Notes under the pieces: generated by a model
The model's database searches: none
Told to the model about the DNA's origin: nothing
The model's input: only the letters and a program-made list of their open reading frames with translations
Shown: piece after piece, positions 53,296 to 61,930 of the stretch
Layout of the letters: each line of letters opens with the position of its first letter
Numbering within the stretch: the first letter of the stretch is position 1
Origin: Leucobacter sp. G161
GTDB lineage: Bacteria; Actinomycetota; Actinomycetes; Actinomycetales; Microbacteriaceae
DNA length: 64,000 nt
Assembly (NCBI RefSeq): GCF_001482305.1
Contig: NZ_LOHP01000084.1
Coordinates: forward strand, 1-64,000
Direction of reading: 5' to 3'
Translations under genes and position numbers: made by a program

Positions 53296-55023
53296 ACAAC
53301 GTGCTGCAGATTAAAGATCTTGAGGTGACGGTTTGCGACCGATCACGGCAACGTGAAGGCCGTCGATGGTGTCTCGCTTGCCGTGCAGCCGGGCAGGGTA
53401 CTCGCCGTCGTCGGCGAGTCCGGCTCGGGAAAGACAGTGTCAGCGCGCACCGTGCTCGGGCTGCTGCCCGAGACCGCTGTCGCGCAGGGTTCCGTACTCC
53501 TCGCGCCCCGCGCTGGTGGTGAGCCAAACGACGTGCTGCACCTCACCGCTGACCAGATGCGGGCCGTTCGGGGGCGCGATGTCGCGATGGTGTTCCAAGA
53601 GCCATCGACCGCGCTGAACCCTGTGTACACGATCGGTTGGCAGATTGGCGAGGGGCTGCGCGCCCACGGAACGTACTCGAAGAAGCAGCTGCGGGAACGG
53701 GCGATTGAGATGCTCGAACTCGTAGGCCTTCCCGATCCCTCCGACCGCGTCGACTACTACCCGCATCAGCTGTCTGGCGGGCAGAAGCAACGCGTGATGA
53801 TCGCGATGGCGCTTGCGTTGAAGCCTGGGCTCATCGTCGCCGACGAGCCGACGACGGCGCTCGATGTGACCGTGCAGGCCGAGATCCTCGACCTGCTCCG
53901 CTCGCTGCGCGACGAGCTCGGCACCGCGATCCTGCTCATCACCCACAACATGGGCGTGGTGGCGGATCTCGCCGACGATGTCGCCGTGATGTACCAGGGC
54001 AAGGTTGTCGAGCAGGCTCCTGTCGCTGAGGTGTTCGCGAACCCGCGCCAGGACTACACGAAGCGGCTGCTCGGCGCCGTGCTGAAGCTCGGCGACGGCA
54101 GGATCCAGCCGCGAGATCGCGCGCAGGATCCGGCCGGTGCCACCGGGCCCGGCACTGGGGCTATCGCCTCGGTGGATCGGGAGGGCGCGCCAATTGTGAG
54201 TGCGCGCGGGCTGGAAATCCAGTACCCGGGTCGACTCGGGAGGCCAGGGTTCACCGCCGTCCGCGGCGTCGACTTTGAGATCCGGCCCGGTGAGGTCTTC
54301 GGCCTGGTGGGGGAGTCTGGCTCCGGTAAATCGACGATCGGTCGCGCGATCGCCGGGCTGACGGCGGCAACCGGCGGATCATTGAGCGTGCTCGGACACG
54401 AGATGGTTGGGTTCAAGGAGCGCGCCTTCAAGCCGCTGCGGAAGCAGATCGGGTTCGTGTTCCAGGACCCCGCGTCGAGCTTCAACCCCCTGCTCACGAT
54501 CGCCGAGAACGTGGCCGAACCGCTCATTGTGCACGGGCTGGCGCGGAACGTCCGCGGCGCGCAGCAGCGCGTCGACGAGCTGCTCGAAGCGGTGCAGCTG
54601 CCGCGCGCATACGGCGAGCGGTTCCCGCACGAGCTGTCCGGTGGGCAGCGGCAGCGCGCCTCGCTCGCGCGTGGGCTCGCACTCGATCCGATGCTGCTCA
54701 TCGCAGACGAGCCCACGAGCGCGCTCGACGTCTCGGTCCAGGCGCGCGTGCTCGAACTGTTTACCGAGCTGCAGGCCGAACTCGGCTTCGCGTCGCTGTT
54801 CATCACCCACGATCTCGCGGTGGTCGACGCGCTCGCCGATCGGGTTGGGGTGCTGTTCCAGGGAGAACTCGTTGAGACGGGTCCGACCGCAGAAGTGCTG
54901 ATGGCCCCGAAGGAACGGTATACGCAGCGGCTCCTCGCATCGCTCCCGGTTCCGAACCCCGCAGAGCAGGCAGAACGCCGCGAACTCGCGCGGGCACTCA
55001 GGGAGTCCGAAGCGGCCAGATAG
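53292..55023 (+). pseudogene. second fused double ATPase, with a 1-nt insertion near residue 13
   Basis: ATG 53292 overlaps the permease stop (ATGA), and MNNVLQIKDLEVT is the expected first strand. An extra G at 53330-53331 shifts the frame; without it the sequence would read FATDHGNVKAVDGVSLAV and on into Walker A GESGSGKTVSAR. The rest is intact to 55023: [24 protein letters not shown], then a second ABC domain with GESGSGKSTIGR, LSGGQRQRASLA, LLIADEPTSALD. Re-initiation at GTG 53353 would lose ~20 residues of domain 1. A base-calling error is possible. Confidence 0.85.
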
Positions 55024-55056
55024 AGTTACTCATAAGGCGCGCCCGACGCGCACCCG

Positions 55057-55105
55057 CACGCCGGGGTTGTGGGGTCTGAAAAATAAGGCTCTCGACCCCG
55101 GCGTG
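55057..55105. repeat. 11-bp inverted repeat upstream of, and overlapping the -35 of, typA
   Basis: Arms 55057-55067 and 55095-55105 are exact reverse complements with a 27-nt AT-containing loop. The right arm overlaps the likely -35 of typA. It could end operon-2 transcription or be an operator. Confidence 0.55.
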
Positions 55106-55120
55106 TTCTGCGGGTATGAT
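55092..55120 (+). promoter_or_regulatory. typA promoter TCGACC-N17-TATGAT
   Basis: -35 TCGACC (55092-55097), 17-bp spacer, -10 TATGAT (55115-55120). The transcript would start near 55127, giving a ~33-nt leader with GAGGA before ATG 55160. It contrasts with the leaderless genes elsewhere in the window. Confidence 0.6.
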
Positions 55121-55159
55121 AGAACGTTCGCTAATTTATGATCGTGAGGATCCACCCAT

Positions 55160-57064
55160 ATGGCTCTCGCCACACGCGAAGACATTCGTAACGTCGCCAT
55201 CGTCGCACACGTCGACCATGGCAAGACCACCCTCGTTGACGCCATGCTGCGTCAGACAGGCTCCTTCGACGCACACGCTGACGTCGATGACCGGGTCATG
55301 GACTCCAACGACCTTGAACGCGAAAAGGGCATCACGATCCTCGCGAAGAACACCGCTATCTCGTACGAGGGTGTTCACGCGAAGAACGGCCCCATCACCA
55401 TTAACGTGGTCGACACCCCGGGTCACGCTGACTTCGGTGGCGAGGTAGAGCGCGCACTCTCGATGGTTGACGGCGTTGTACTGCTCGTCGACTCCTCTGA
55501 GGGCCCGCTGCCCCAGACCCGCTTCGTGCTCCGCAAGGCGCTTGAGGCGAAGCACCCCGTGATCCTCGCGGTCAACAAGACCGACCGCCCCGACTCGCGT
55601 ATCCCCGAGGTCGTTGGCGAGGCGCAGGATCTGCTGCTCGGCCTCGCATCGGACATCGCTGAGGAGCACCCCGACCTTGACGTCGACGCGATCCTCGACG
55701 TGCCCGTCGTGTACCTCTCGGGCCGTGCCGGTGCGTCGAGCCTGAACCAGCCCGCAAACGGCGTGCTGCCCGACGGCGACACCCTCGAGGCGCTCTTCGG
55801 CGTGATCCTCGAGCAGGTTCCCGCTCCGACCTACGATGATGAGCACCCGCTGCAGGCGCACGTCACCAACCTTGACTCCTCACCGTTCCTCGGCCGTATC
55901 GCGCTGCTGCGCGTGCACAACGGCTGGATCCACAAGGGCGAGACCGTCGCCTGGGTCAAGAGCGACGGCACCCAGCAGAACGTGCGCATCACCGAGCTCA
56001 TGCTCACCAAGGCGCTCACCCGCTACCCCGCCGAGAAGGCTGGCCCCGGCGACATCGTCGCGATCGCTGGTATCGAGAACATCACCATCGGCGAGACCAT
56101 CGCAGACGCTGAGGACACTCGTCCGCTGCCGCTCATCGAGATCGACGAGCCCGCAATCTCGATGACCATCGGTGCGAACACCTCGCCGCTCGTCGGCAAG
56201 GTGAAGGGGCACAAGCTCACCGCCCGTATGATCAAGGACCGCCTCGATCGTGAGCTCATCGGTAACGTCTCGCTGAAGGTCGTCGACACCGGCCGCCCCG
56301 ACGCGTGGGAAGTCCAGGGTCGTGGCGAGCTCGCCCTGTCGATCCTCGTTGAGAACATGCGCCGCGAGGGCTTCGAGCTCACCGTTGGCAAGCCGCAGGT
56401 AGTGACCCGCGAGATCAACGGCAAGACGCACGAGCCCTACGAGCACCTCACCATCGATACGCCCGAAGAGCACCTCGGCGCGATCACCCAGCTCATCGCG
56501 GCTCGCAAGGGCCGCATGGAGAACATGGTGAACAACGGCACCGGCTGGGTTCGCATGGAGTTCATCGTTCCCGCACGTGGCCTCATCGGCTTCCGCTCGG
56601 AGTTCATGACCACCACCCGCGGCACCGGCATCGCAAACGCGATCTCGCACGGCTACGACGAGTGGGCTGGCCCGATCGTGACCCGTAACAACGGTTCGAT
56701 CGTTGCCGACCGCTCGGGTGTTGTCACCCCGTTCTCGATGATTAACCTCCAGGAGCGCATGAGCTTCTTCGTGCAGCCCACGCAGGAGGTCTACGAGGGC
56801 ATGGTCATCGGCGAGAACTCGCGTTCCGAGGACATGGACGTGAACATCACCAAGGAAAAGAAGCTCACTAACATGCGTGCGGCGAGCTCCGACACCTTCG
56901 AGTCGATGACGCCGCCGCGCCAGCTCACCCTCGAGGAGAGCCTCGAGTTCGCCCGCGAGGACGAGTGCGTTGAGGTGACCCCCGAGGTCATCCGTATCCG
57001 CAAGGTTGAGCTCGACGCGTCGCTCCGTGCACGCTCGGTCTCACGCCTGAAGAACCAGAAGTAA
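55160..57064 (+). CDS. typA: translational GTPase TypA/BipA
   Basis: 634 residues. G1 AHVDHGKTTLVDAM, switch I with EREKGITILAKNT, G3 DTPGHADFGGEVERALSMVDG, G4 NKTDRPDSRI; then domain 2 and EF-G-like domains III and V, and the TypA-specific C-terminal domain (LTNMRAASSDTFESMTPPRQ). It binds ribosomes and aids growth and assembly at low temperature or under stress. A terminator follows at 57083. Confidence 0.97.
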   Translation: MALATREDIRNVAIVAHVDHGKTTLVDAMLRQTGSFDAHADVDDRVMDSNDLEREKGITILAKNTAISYEGVHAKNGPITINVVDTPGHADFGGEVERALSMVDGVVLLVDSSEGPLPQTRFVLRKALEAKHPVILAVNKTDRPDSRIPEVVGEAQDLLLGLASDIAEEHPDLDVDAILDVPVVYLSGRAGASSLNQPANGVLPDGDTLEALFGVILEQVPAPTYDDEHPLQAHVTNLDSSPFLGRIALLRVHNGWIHKGETVAWVKSDGTQQNVRITELMLTKALTRYPAEKAGPGDIVAIAGIENITIGETIADAEDTRPLPLIEIDEPAISMTIGANTSPLVGKVKGHKLTARMIKDRLDRELIGNVSLKVVDTGRPDAWEVQGRGELALSILVENMRREGFELTVGKPQVVTREINGKTHEPYEHLTIDTPEEHLGAITQLIAARKGRMENMVNNGTGWVRMEFIVPARGLIGFRSEFMTTTRGTGIANAISHGYDEWAGPIVTRNNGSIVADRSGVVTPFSMINLQERMSFFVQPTQEVYEGMVIGENSRSEDMDVNITKEKKLTNMRAASSDTFESMTPPRQLTLEESLEFAREDECVEVTPEVIRIRKVELDASLRARSVSRLKNQK

Positions 57065-57082
57065 GCTTCTCGCGGTTCTGCG

Positions 57083-57124
57083 CGAACGCCCGCTCCTGAG
57101 CATTGCTCGGGTGGCGGGCGTTCG
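57083..57124 (+). terminator. typA terminator hairpin
   Basis: Arms 57083-57093 and 57114-57124 are perfect 11-bp complements, with an inner GAGCA/TGCTC pair in the loop. T-run absent. 19 nt after the typA stop. Confidence 0.65.
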
Positions 57125-57138
57125 TCATCTGTGCCGCG

Positions 57139-57144
57139 TATGAT
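57139..57144 (+). promoter_or_regulatory. -10 element TATGAT, 6 nt before ATG 57151 (leaderless)
   Basis: TATGAT-CGGGTC-ATG, the best -10 match of the leaderless set. Confidence 0.6.
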
Positions 57145-57150
57145 CGGGTC

Positions 57151-57789
57151 ATGGCTCTCCTATACACAGACACCACGCTCGTTCCCTCGAAGCTCGAACT
57201 CGTTGCCGAGTGGCTGCCGAAGCAGCCCTGGTTCACGGGGGATCCCGCCAAGATCAGCCGCGTCTCCGGCTACCGGCTCGACGACCCCGAGGGCGAGGTC
57301 GGCATCGACGGCCTGCTCGTCTCCGCGGGTGAGGACAAGGTCTACCACGTGCCGCTTACGTACCGTGGTGCCCCGCTTGATGGCGGCGAGGCGCACCTCG
57401 TCGGCACAATGGAGCACGGCGTGCTCGGCACTCGCTGGGTGACTGAGGGGGCGGGGGATCCCGTCTACCGCGCGGTCATCGCGCAGGTCATCGCGCAGGG
57501 CGGATCGGGCGGCGAGGAGCTCGTGCACCAGCCCGACGGCTCTGCCGTTGCCCGCGAGATCGAGATGCCGCTGCAAGGCTCCGGTGAGCCCGGCTCCCAG
57601 GTACCAGAGGTCTGGGCCGCCGAAGTATCGACCGAGGGAGGCACAAGCGTTGCCTCGACGGGGTTTGTTGCACTTCGGGTTATGCACGTACCCGGCACTG
57701 CCGAAGCCGCCCCTGCAGCGAGCGCTGGCACGCTCACCGCGACCTGGCCGGGCCAGGACACCCCGGTCGTGATCGCCACCCTGGGCTAA
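57151..57789 (+). CDS. maltokinase N-terminal cap-like domain protein, stand-alone
   Basis: 212 residues. ALLYTDTTLVPSKLELVAEWLPKQPWF and VYHVPLTYRGAPLDGGEAHLVGTMEHGVLG match the cap domain that precedes the kinase in actinobacterial maltokinases (Cg0192-like proteins). Here no kinase domain follows; a short variable C-terminus ends the gene. It may be a regulatory or truncated paralogue of the alpha-glucan/trehalose pathway, but no gene of that pathway lies nearby. Start by the leaderless promoter. Confidence 0.78.
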   Translation: MALLYTDTTLVPSKLELVAEWLPKQPWFTGDPAKISRVSGYRLDDPEGEVGIDGLLVSAGEDKVYHVPLTYRGAPLDGGEAHLVGTMEHGVLGTRWVTEGAGDPVYRAVIAQVIAQGGSGGEELVHQPDGSAVAREIEMPLQGSGEPGSQVPEVWAAEVSTEGGTSVASTGFVALRVMHVPGTAEAAPAASAGTLTATWPGQDTPVVIATLG

Positions 57790-57873
57790 CGCGCCCGACC
57801 TTCCACATCCTGGCCGGTCGTTTTCGTTTTTCTCGGGCGAAGCGATAGAGTAGACCCTGCGCGAAAGCGTAAT

Positions 57874-57947
57874 CGGGATGTGGCGCAGCTTGGTAGCGCA
57901 CGTCGTTCGGGACGACGGGGTCGCAGGTTCAAATCCTGTCATCCCGA
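57874..57947 (+). tRNA. tRNA-Pro(CGG)
   Basis: 74 nt fold into a clover leaf: acceptor CGGGATG with CATCCCG, D-arm GCGC/GCGC, anticodon stem CGTCG/CGACG with loop TTCGGGA giving anticodon CGG (reads CCG), T-arm GCAGG with CCTGT and loop TTCAAAT, discriminator A. No CCA is encoded. Upstream TAGAGT (57846-57851) is a possible -10. A strong terminator follows. Confidence 0.95.
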
Positions 57948-57953
57948 CGAAAT

Positions 57954-57993
57954 GGCCCGAAACTCCGTTGAATTATCAACGGAGTTTCGGGCC
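57954..57993 (+). terminator. intrinsic terminator of tRNA-Pro
   Basis: Perfect 18-bp stem (57954-57971 with 57976-57993), loop ATTA, then TTTGTCGTTT. It is the classic hairpin plus T-run, 6 nt after the tRNA. Confidence 0.92.
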
Positions 57994-58068
57994 TTTGTCG
58001 TTTCCTCTTTAGGGCACATGGGAAACTGGCTCTTCACAATTGCAGGTGTACACGTCAGCTATCCGGAA

Positions 58069-58153
58069 CGCTCACCTGCCATAACCTCAGCGAGGTCATG
58101 ATGTTTTTACGGTTCATTGCTCCTGACTTCGCTGAGGTCATGGCTTGTGAGCG
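58069..58153. repeat. 28-bp imperfect inverted repeat pair (24/28) downstream of tRNA-Pro, no gene
   Basis: 58069-58096 and 58126-58153 are reverse complements except at four positions, separated by 29 nt. No coding region lies between 57948 and 58200. The pair resembles terminal repeats of a short non-autonomous element or a structured-RNA stem. No target-site duplication is obvious. Confidence 0.6.
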
Positions 58154-58200
58154 AATCAGTCTGGGCGTGCCCGCTCATCGGGAATGCGGTGAACGCAGGA

Positions 58201-58653
58201 TCAGCGCGATTCGTTGCGCCCAGCCGTAGAAACTCGCTTTACAAATCCGAGCAGCACGGCCCCAGCGACACCGCAGAGCACGATGACGAGGATCGACAGT
58301 GGCAGGTGGAACTCTTCCCTCCCGGCAATGGCGAACCCAATATGGAGCCCGGCGGTTGCGAGCCCGAGCGCCCCGCACAGCACGACGGCGTGCGGGGCCC
58401 ATCTGCCACCCAGGAGCAGCTCGCGGTACCCGACGAGAATCGCTCCGACCGCCACTGCGTTGAATACGAGGAAGCCTTGGACCCCGCCGGGCACGCCGAA
58501 CATTGACCACTCCTGCCAAAACGCCGCATCGATCTGATGGATGATGAGCGCGAGCAGGGTGACCTCATACCAGCGCGACACTGCCTGAGATGGCGTACGT
58601 GGTACCTGTGGGGCGTTGAGCTGGCCGGCGGGGATACCGCTATCTGAGGTCAC
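58201..58653 (-). CDS. DUF6713-like small membrane protein
   Basis: 150 residues from GTG 58653 (GTG 58659 lies right at the -10). Four membrane segments; the conserved-looking block WYEVTLLALIIHQIDAAFWQ then WSMFGVPGGVQGFLVFNAV resembles DUF6713 family proteins (from memory). Leaderless promoter TACACT-N6-GTG. Function unknown. Confidence 0.7.
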   Translation of the reverse strand: MTSDSGIPAGQLNAPQVPRTPSQAVSRWYEVTLLALIIHQIDAAFWQEWSMFGVPGGVQGFLVFNAVAVGAILVGYRELLLGGRWAPHAVVLCGALGLATAGLHIGFAIAGREEFHLPLSILVIVLCGVAGAVLLGFVKRVSTAGRNESR

Positions 58654-58659
58654 TCTCAC

Positions 58660-58665
58660 AGTGTA
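58660..58665 (-). promoter_or_regulatory. -10 element TACACT, 6 nt before GTG 58653 (leaderless)
   Basis: Minus strand TACACT-GTGAGA-GTG. The spacing decides between two in-frame GTGs. Confidence 0.5.
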
Positions 58666-58725
58666 ATGGCGAGCACCTGCTCAGACTCCACGGCGCTGAG
58701 TACCGAGCTGCAGGCCGCCGGCGCA

Positions 58726-59190
58726 TCACAGCGGTGTGGGGGCCGCCTCGTAGGTGACCCACGCGGTGCGCTGGGCGAGGGTGTTGTACAGGGCTTGCGC
58801 CTGGTGATTGTCTTCGGCAGTCATCCACTGCACGAAAGCCCGCCCCTCGGCCGCCGCCATGTCCGTGAGGCGAGCGATGAGTGCCCGCCCGATGCCCAGG
58901 CCACGCGCGGCGGGAACGGTGAATAGGTCATCAAGGAAGATGCCCGAGGTTCCGGTGTACGGCGAAGAGATGCGGCGGTGGTGAGCAAAGCCGAGGATCT
59001 CGCCGTCGACTTCGGCAACGACGGCCTGGCACTCGTGCGTGGGATCCATGAACCAACCCCACACGTTCGAGACAACCTCTTCGCTCTCCTCGAGCGTGTA
59101 GAACTCGCGGTAGGAGCGAAAGAGGCGTCGCCACTCGGCCTCGTCGGCGGGCAGGATCGGGCGGATCGTGGGGGAGTTATGCGTTGTCAT
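58726..59190 (-). CDS. GNAT N-acetyltransferase
   Basis: 154 residues. RPILPADEAEWRRLFRSYREF, EILGFAHHRR, LDDLFTVPAARGLGIGRALIARL (acetyl-CoA loop RGLGIG) and WMTAEDNHQAQALYNTLAQRT (Y near the C-terminus) are standard GNAT. It starts inside the end of the BenE-like transporter gene (14-base overlap), with AGGAAG upstream of ATG 59190, so the two are coupled. Likely acetylates a small amine carried by the transporter, though this is inference. Confidence 0.9.
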   Translation of the reverse strand: MTTHNSPTIRPILPADEAEWRRLFRSYREFYTLEESEEVVSNVWGWFMDPTHECQAVVAEVDGEILGFAHHRRISSPYTGTSGIFLDDLFTVPAARGLGIGRALIARLTDMAAAEGRAFVQWMTAEDNHQAQALYNTLAQRTAWVTYEAAPTPL

Positions 59191-60445
59191 CGGTATCTTC
59201 CTGGGATGGCTGGGGTGGTTGTGTGTGAGGTGGTTGGACGTGTGGTTGGACGTGTAGTTGGGGACGCCGCCGAAGCGGAGCGAGTGCGAGGTAGACACCG
59301 GTGCCGGCAATGAGTGCCCAGAAAGCCGCACCGATGTTGAGGAACACGACGCCTGACATGGTGACGGCGAGCGTAGTGATGGCGGCCAGGCCCGTGCGGG
59401 TGTCGCCGCTCATTGCGCCTGAGAGCGCGGTCAGCGCCGAGCCCAACAGTGCAACCGCGGCAACAACCGAGACTGTCTCCGATGGGATGGACTGGAACCC
59501 GGCCACCAGCGCTCCTCCGAAGGACGCGAAGATGAGATAGGTGACGCCGCCAGAGAGCCCGGCGACATAGCGCCTAGAGCGGTCGGGGTGGGACTCAGGG
59601 CCGACCGCGATTGCGGCAGTGATCGCCCCCAGGTTAATGCCGTGAGCCCCGAAGGGCGCGAGCGCGGCGGACACCACGGAGATCGTGCCGACGAGGAACC
59701 TGTCGTTCGGCGCGTACCCCTGTGATCGGAGGAGCGCGAGTCCCGGCGCGTTCTGCGACGCCATCGTAACGACAAACAGCGGGAGCGCGATGCTCACAAG
59801 TGCGGCCGGGGTGAACGACGGCGTCGTGAACACCGGGCCGCCGAGTACGAGCGTTGCACCCACCGGCTGAAACGACCCGGTAGCCCACGTCGCCACGACA
59901 CCCGCTACGAGGGCCGCGAGCACAGCAAAGCGATCCCACAAGCGTTTCCCCACAACAAATGTGACAACGATACTTCCCGCGATGAGCGGCGCGGTCGCGA
60001 AGGCACCCGCTGCCGCGATGACGAACGGGAGGAGGATTCCGGCGAGCAGCGCCTGCAGCACGGGGCCGGGAACCTTGGACAGCAGCCACCCGAACCACCC
60101 CGTGTAGCCAGCGACCGCCGCCGCGACGGATGCAACGAGGAAGGCGCCGACGGCCTCCGAGAACGAGAACCCCCCGAGTGAGGCAATCAGCAGCGCGGCT
60201 CCGGGTGTCGACCACGCCACGATCACTGGGATGCGGGTGAAGAGGCTCAGCACGATGCTGCAGACGCCGTTGCCGAGCGATAGCGCCCACACCCACGAGG
60301 CGGTCTGCGCCTCGTTCAGGCCCGCGGCCCGTGTCGCCTCCAGCACGATGAGGAAGGGCCCAGCGAAGTTGATCACCGCCGAGAGGAACCCGGCGACCAC
60401 CGCAGAAATCGATAGATCCTGCGGCAGTGCTCTCGCCCGGATCAC
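59177..60445 (-). CDS. BenE-family transporter (benzoate/H+ symporter-like)
   Basis: 422 residues with about twelve helices. VVAGFLSAVINFAGPFLIVLE, SWVWALSLGNGVCSIVLSLF and VIVAWSTPGAALLI (the GxxxPxxxxWSTPGxxL-type motif) define the BenE family; FGAHGINLGAITAAIAVGPESHPD is the second repeat's signature. No benzoate catabolic gene is near, and BenE members also move other solutes, so the substrate is open. Starts at GTG 60445 without a clear ribosome site. Divergent from the MocR regulator. Confidence 0.9.
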   Translation of the reverse strand: MIRARALPQDLSISAVVAGFLSAVINFAGPFLIVLEATRAAGLNEAQTASWVWALSLGNGVCSIVLSLFTRIPVIVAWSTPGAALLIASLGGFSFSEAVGAFLVASVAAAVAGYTGWFGWLLSKVPGPVLQALLAGILLPFVIAAAGAFATAPLIAGSIVVTFVVGKRLWDRFAVLAALVAGVVATWATGSFQPVGATLVLGGPVFTTPSFTPAALVSIALPLFVVTMASQNAPGLALLRSQGYAPNDRFLVGTISVVSAALAPFGAHGINLGAITAAIAVGPESHPDRSRRYVAGLSGGVTYLIFASFGGALVAGFQSIPSETVSVVAAVALLGSALTALSGAMSGDTRTGLAAITTLAVTMSGVVFLNIGAAFWALIAGTGVYLALAPLRRRPQLHVQPHVQPPHTQPPQPSQEDTDDNA

Positions 60446-60527
60446 GCGCGCGCTGTCGAAACGAGAGTCCCGGTGGCTGGGTATCTCAGAGCGAGAAAAG
60501 GCCGTAACGGGCTTGCAAATTTATGAG

Positions 60528-60535
60528 TAACGTTA
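60528..60535. promoter_or_regulatory. palindrome TAACGTTA between benE-like and mocR-like genes
   Basis: 8-bp palindrome 13 nt before the MocR start in an AT-rich gap, near possible -10 TATCTA (60534-60539). Candidate auto-regulatory site. Confidence 0.3.
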
Positions 60536-60547
60536 TCTACTAGCTTC

Positions 60548-61930
60548 ATGTCCAAGGATAACAGATCGTCAGAGATTGCCACCCTCCTGCGCCGGCGGAT
60601 CGCGGCAGCGGCTGACGGCGAGCGGCTGGCCGGCGTGCGAGAGCTCTCTCGCGAGTACCAGGCGAGCGCGGCAACGATCTCGGCAGCGCTCGCCGAACTC
60701 AGCTCGCTCGGACTCGTGCGATCCGAGCCGGGGCGCGGAACATTCGTGACGCGGAGCACTCCTGCGCCCGAGCCCGACTTCTCCTGGCAGTCCCAGGCGC
60801 TGGGCCCCGCCCGCGTCGATCCTGATCGCGCGTCACGGCTCGGAGGCTACGGCACCGCCGAGCACATTCCCCTCTCGTGGGGATACCTCGCGCCAGAGCT
60901 ACTGCCCAACGACGAGCTGCACCGCATGGGTTCACGCGCAGCGAAGAGTAGCCGCGCGTGGGTCATGACGCCCTCGGCGGGGTCCCCCGAACTCCGGCGC
61001 ATGTTTGCCGCAGAGTATCGGGCCGATCCGAGCGACGTGCAGATCGTCGCTGGCGGGCAGCAGGGGCTCGTGTTCGCGATGCGTACCCTCGCCGAGCCAG
61101 GGGCCACGGTGATTACCGAGAGCCCGAGCTATCCCGGCGCAATCCTCGCGGCTCAGAGCGCGGGCCTGTCGATCGCCTCTGTGGCAGCCGATCGCGACGG
61201 GATCATGGTGGATCGGCTCGCCGACGCGCTCGAGCGCACGCGCGCCCGAGTCATCTATCTCCAGCCCAGCTACGCCAACCCCACCGGGGCAGTGCTCAGC
61301 CAGGAACGCCGAGCGCAGGTGCTCGAGCTCGCCGTGCGTCACGGCGCATTCATCATCGAAGACGACTGGGCGAGGCATCTCGGGCTCGACGGCTCAACGC
61401 CCGCGCCCCTCATGACGGACGACGCACACGGCCATGTGGTCACGGTCACCACACTGTCGAAGCCAGCATCGCCGGGGCTCCGCATCGGCGCGATCATTGC
61501 GCGCGGCCCGGCCGGGGCCAGGCTCCGCGCCTCGCGCACGGCGGACGACCTCTGTGTGGCTCCCATGGTGCAGGAGATCGCGCACAGCCTCCTCGCCTCC
61601 AACGTCTGGCCCCGGCATCTCAAACGTCTGCGCGCCGAACTCACGCTGCGCCGCGATGCTCTCGTCGCGGCGGTCCGGGCGAACCTCCCCGAGATGAGCA
61701 TCCAGACAGTCCCTCGCGGGGGCCTGCATCTCTGGGTCCGCCTGCCAGAGGGAACCGACACTCGTGAGATCAGCGCCGCGGCCTACGCCGCCGGCGTGCT
61801 CGTCGGTGACGGCCGACACTTCTTCGTCGACGAACCCCCGGCGCAGTTTCTCAGGTTCTCCTACGGGGCCGCGACGAAGGCACAGCTCGACCAGGGCACG
61901 AGAACGCTCGCCCGAACGCTCGCCGCGTGA
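60548..61930 (+). CDS. MocR/PdxR-type regulator (GntR HTH + aminotransferase domain)
   Basis: 460 residues. N-terminal GntR winged helix (EIATLLRRRIAAAADGERLAGVRELS, ASAATISAALAELSSLGLV, GRGTFVTR) then a class I aminotransferase-fold domain: GGQQGLVFAMRTLAEPG, ITESPSYPGAILAAQ, YLQPSYANPTG, IIEDDWARHLGLDG, and the PLP lysine in TVTTLSKPASPGLRIG. Such proteins bind PLP and a ligand and act as transcription factors. Divergent from and likely controlling the BenE-like/GNAT genes. Confidence 0.94.
   Translation: MSKDNRSSEIATLLRRRIAAAADGERLAGVRELSREYQASAATISAALAELSSLGLVRSEPGRGTFVTRSTPAPEPDFSWQSQALGPARVDPDRASRLGGYGTAEHIPLSWGYLAPELLPNDELHRMGSRAAKSSRAWVMTPSAGSPELRRMFAAEYRADPSDVQIVAGGQQGLVFAMRTLAEPGATVITESPSYPGAILAAQSAGLSIASVAADRDGIMVDRLADALERTRARVIYLQPSYANPTGAVLSQERRAQVLELAVRHGAFIIEDDWARHLGLDGSTPAPLMTDDAHGHVVTVTTLSKPASPGLRIGAIIARGPAGARLRASRTADDLCVAPMVQEIAHSLLASNVWPRHLKRLRAELTLRRDALVAAVRANLPEMSIQTVPRGGLHLWVRLPEGTDTREISAAAYAAGVLVGDGRHFFVDEPPAQFLRFSYGAATKAQLDQGTRTLARTLAA

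Noticed and set aside
31990-53340. Programmed ribosomal frameshifting at 31998 and 53330
   Set aside because: No slippery heptamer or downstream structure suited to it, and homologues need no shift.
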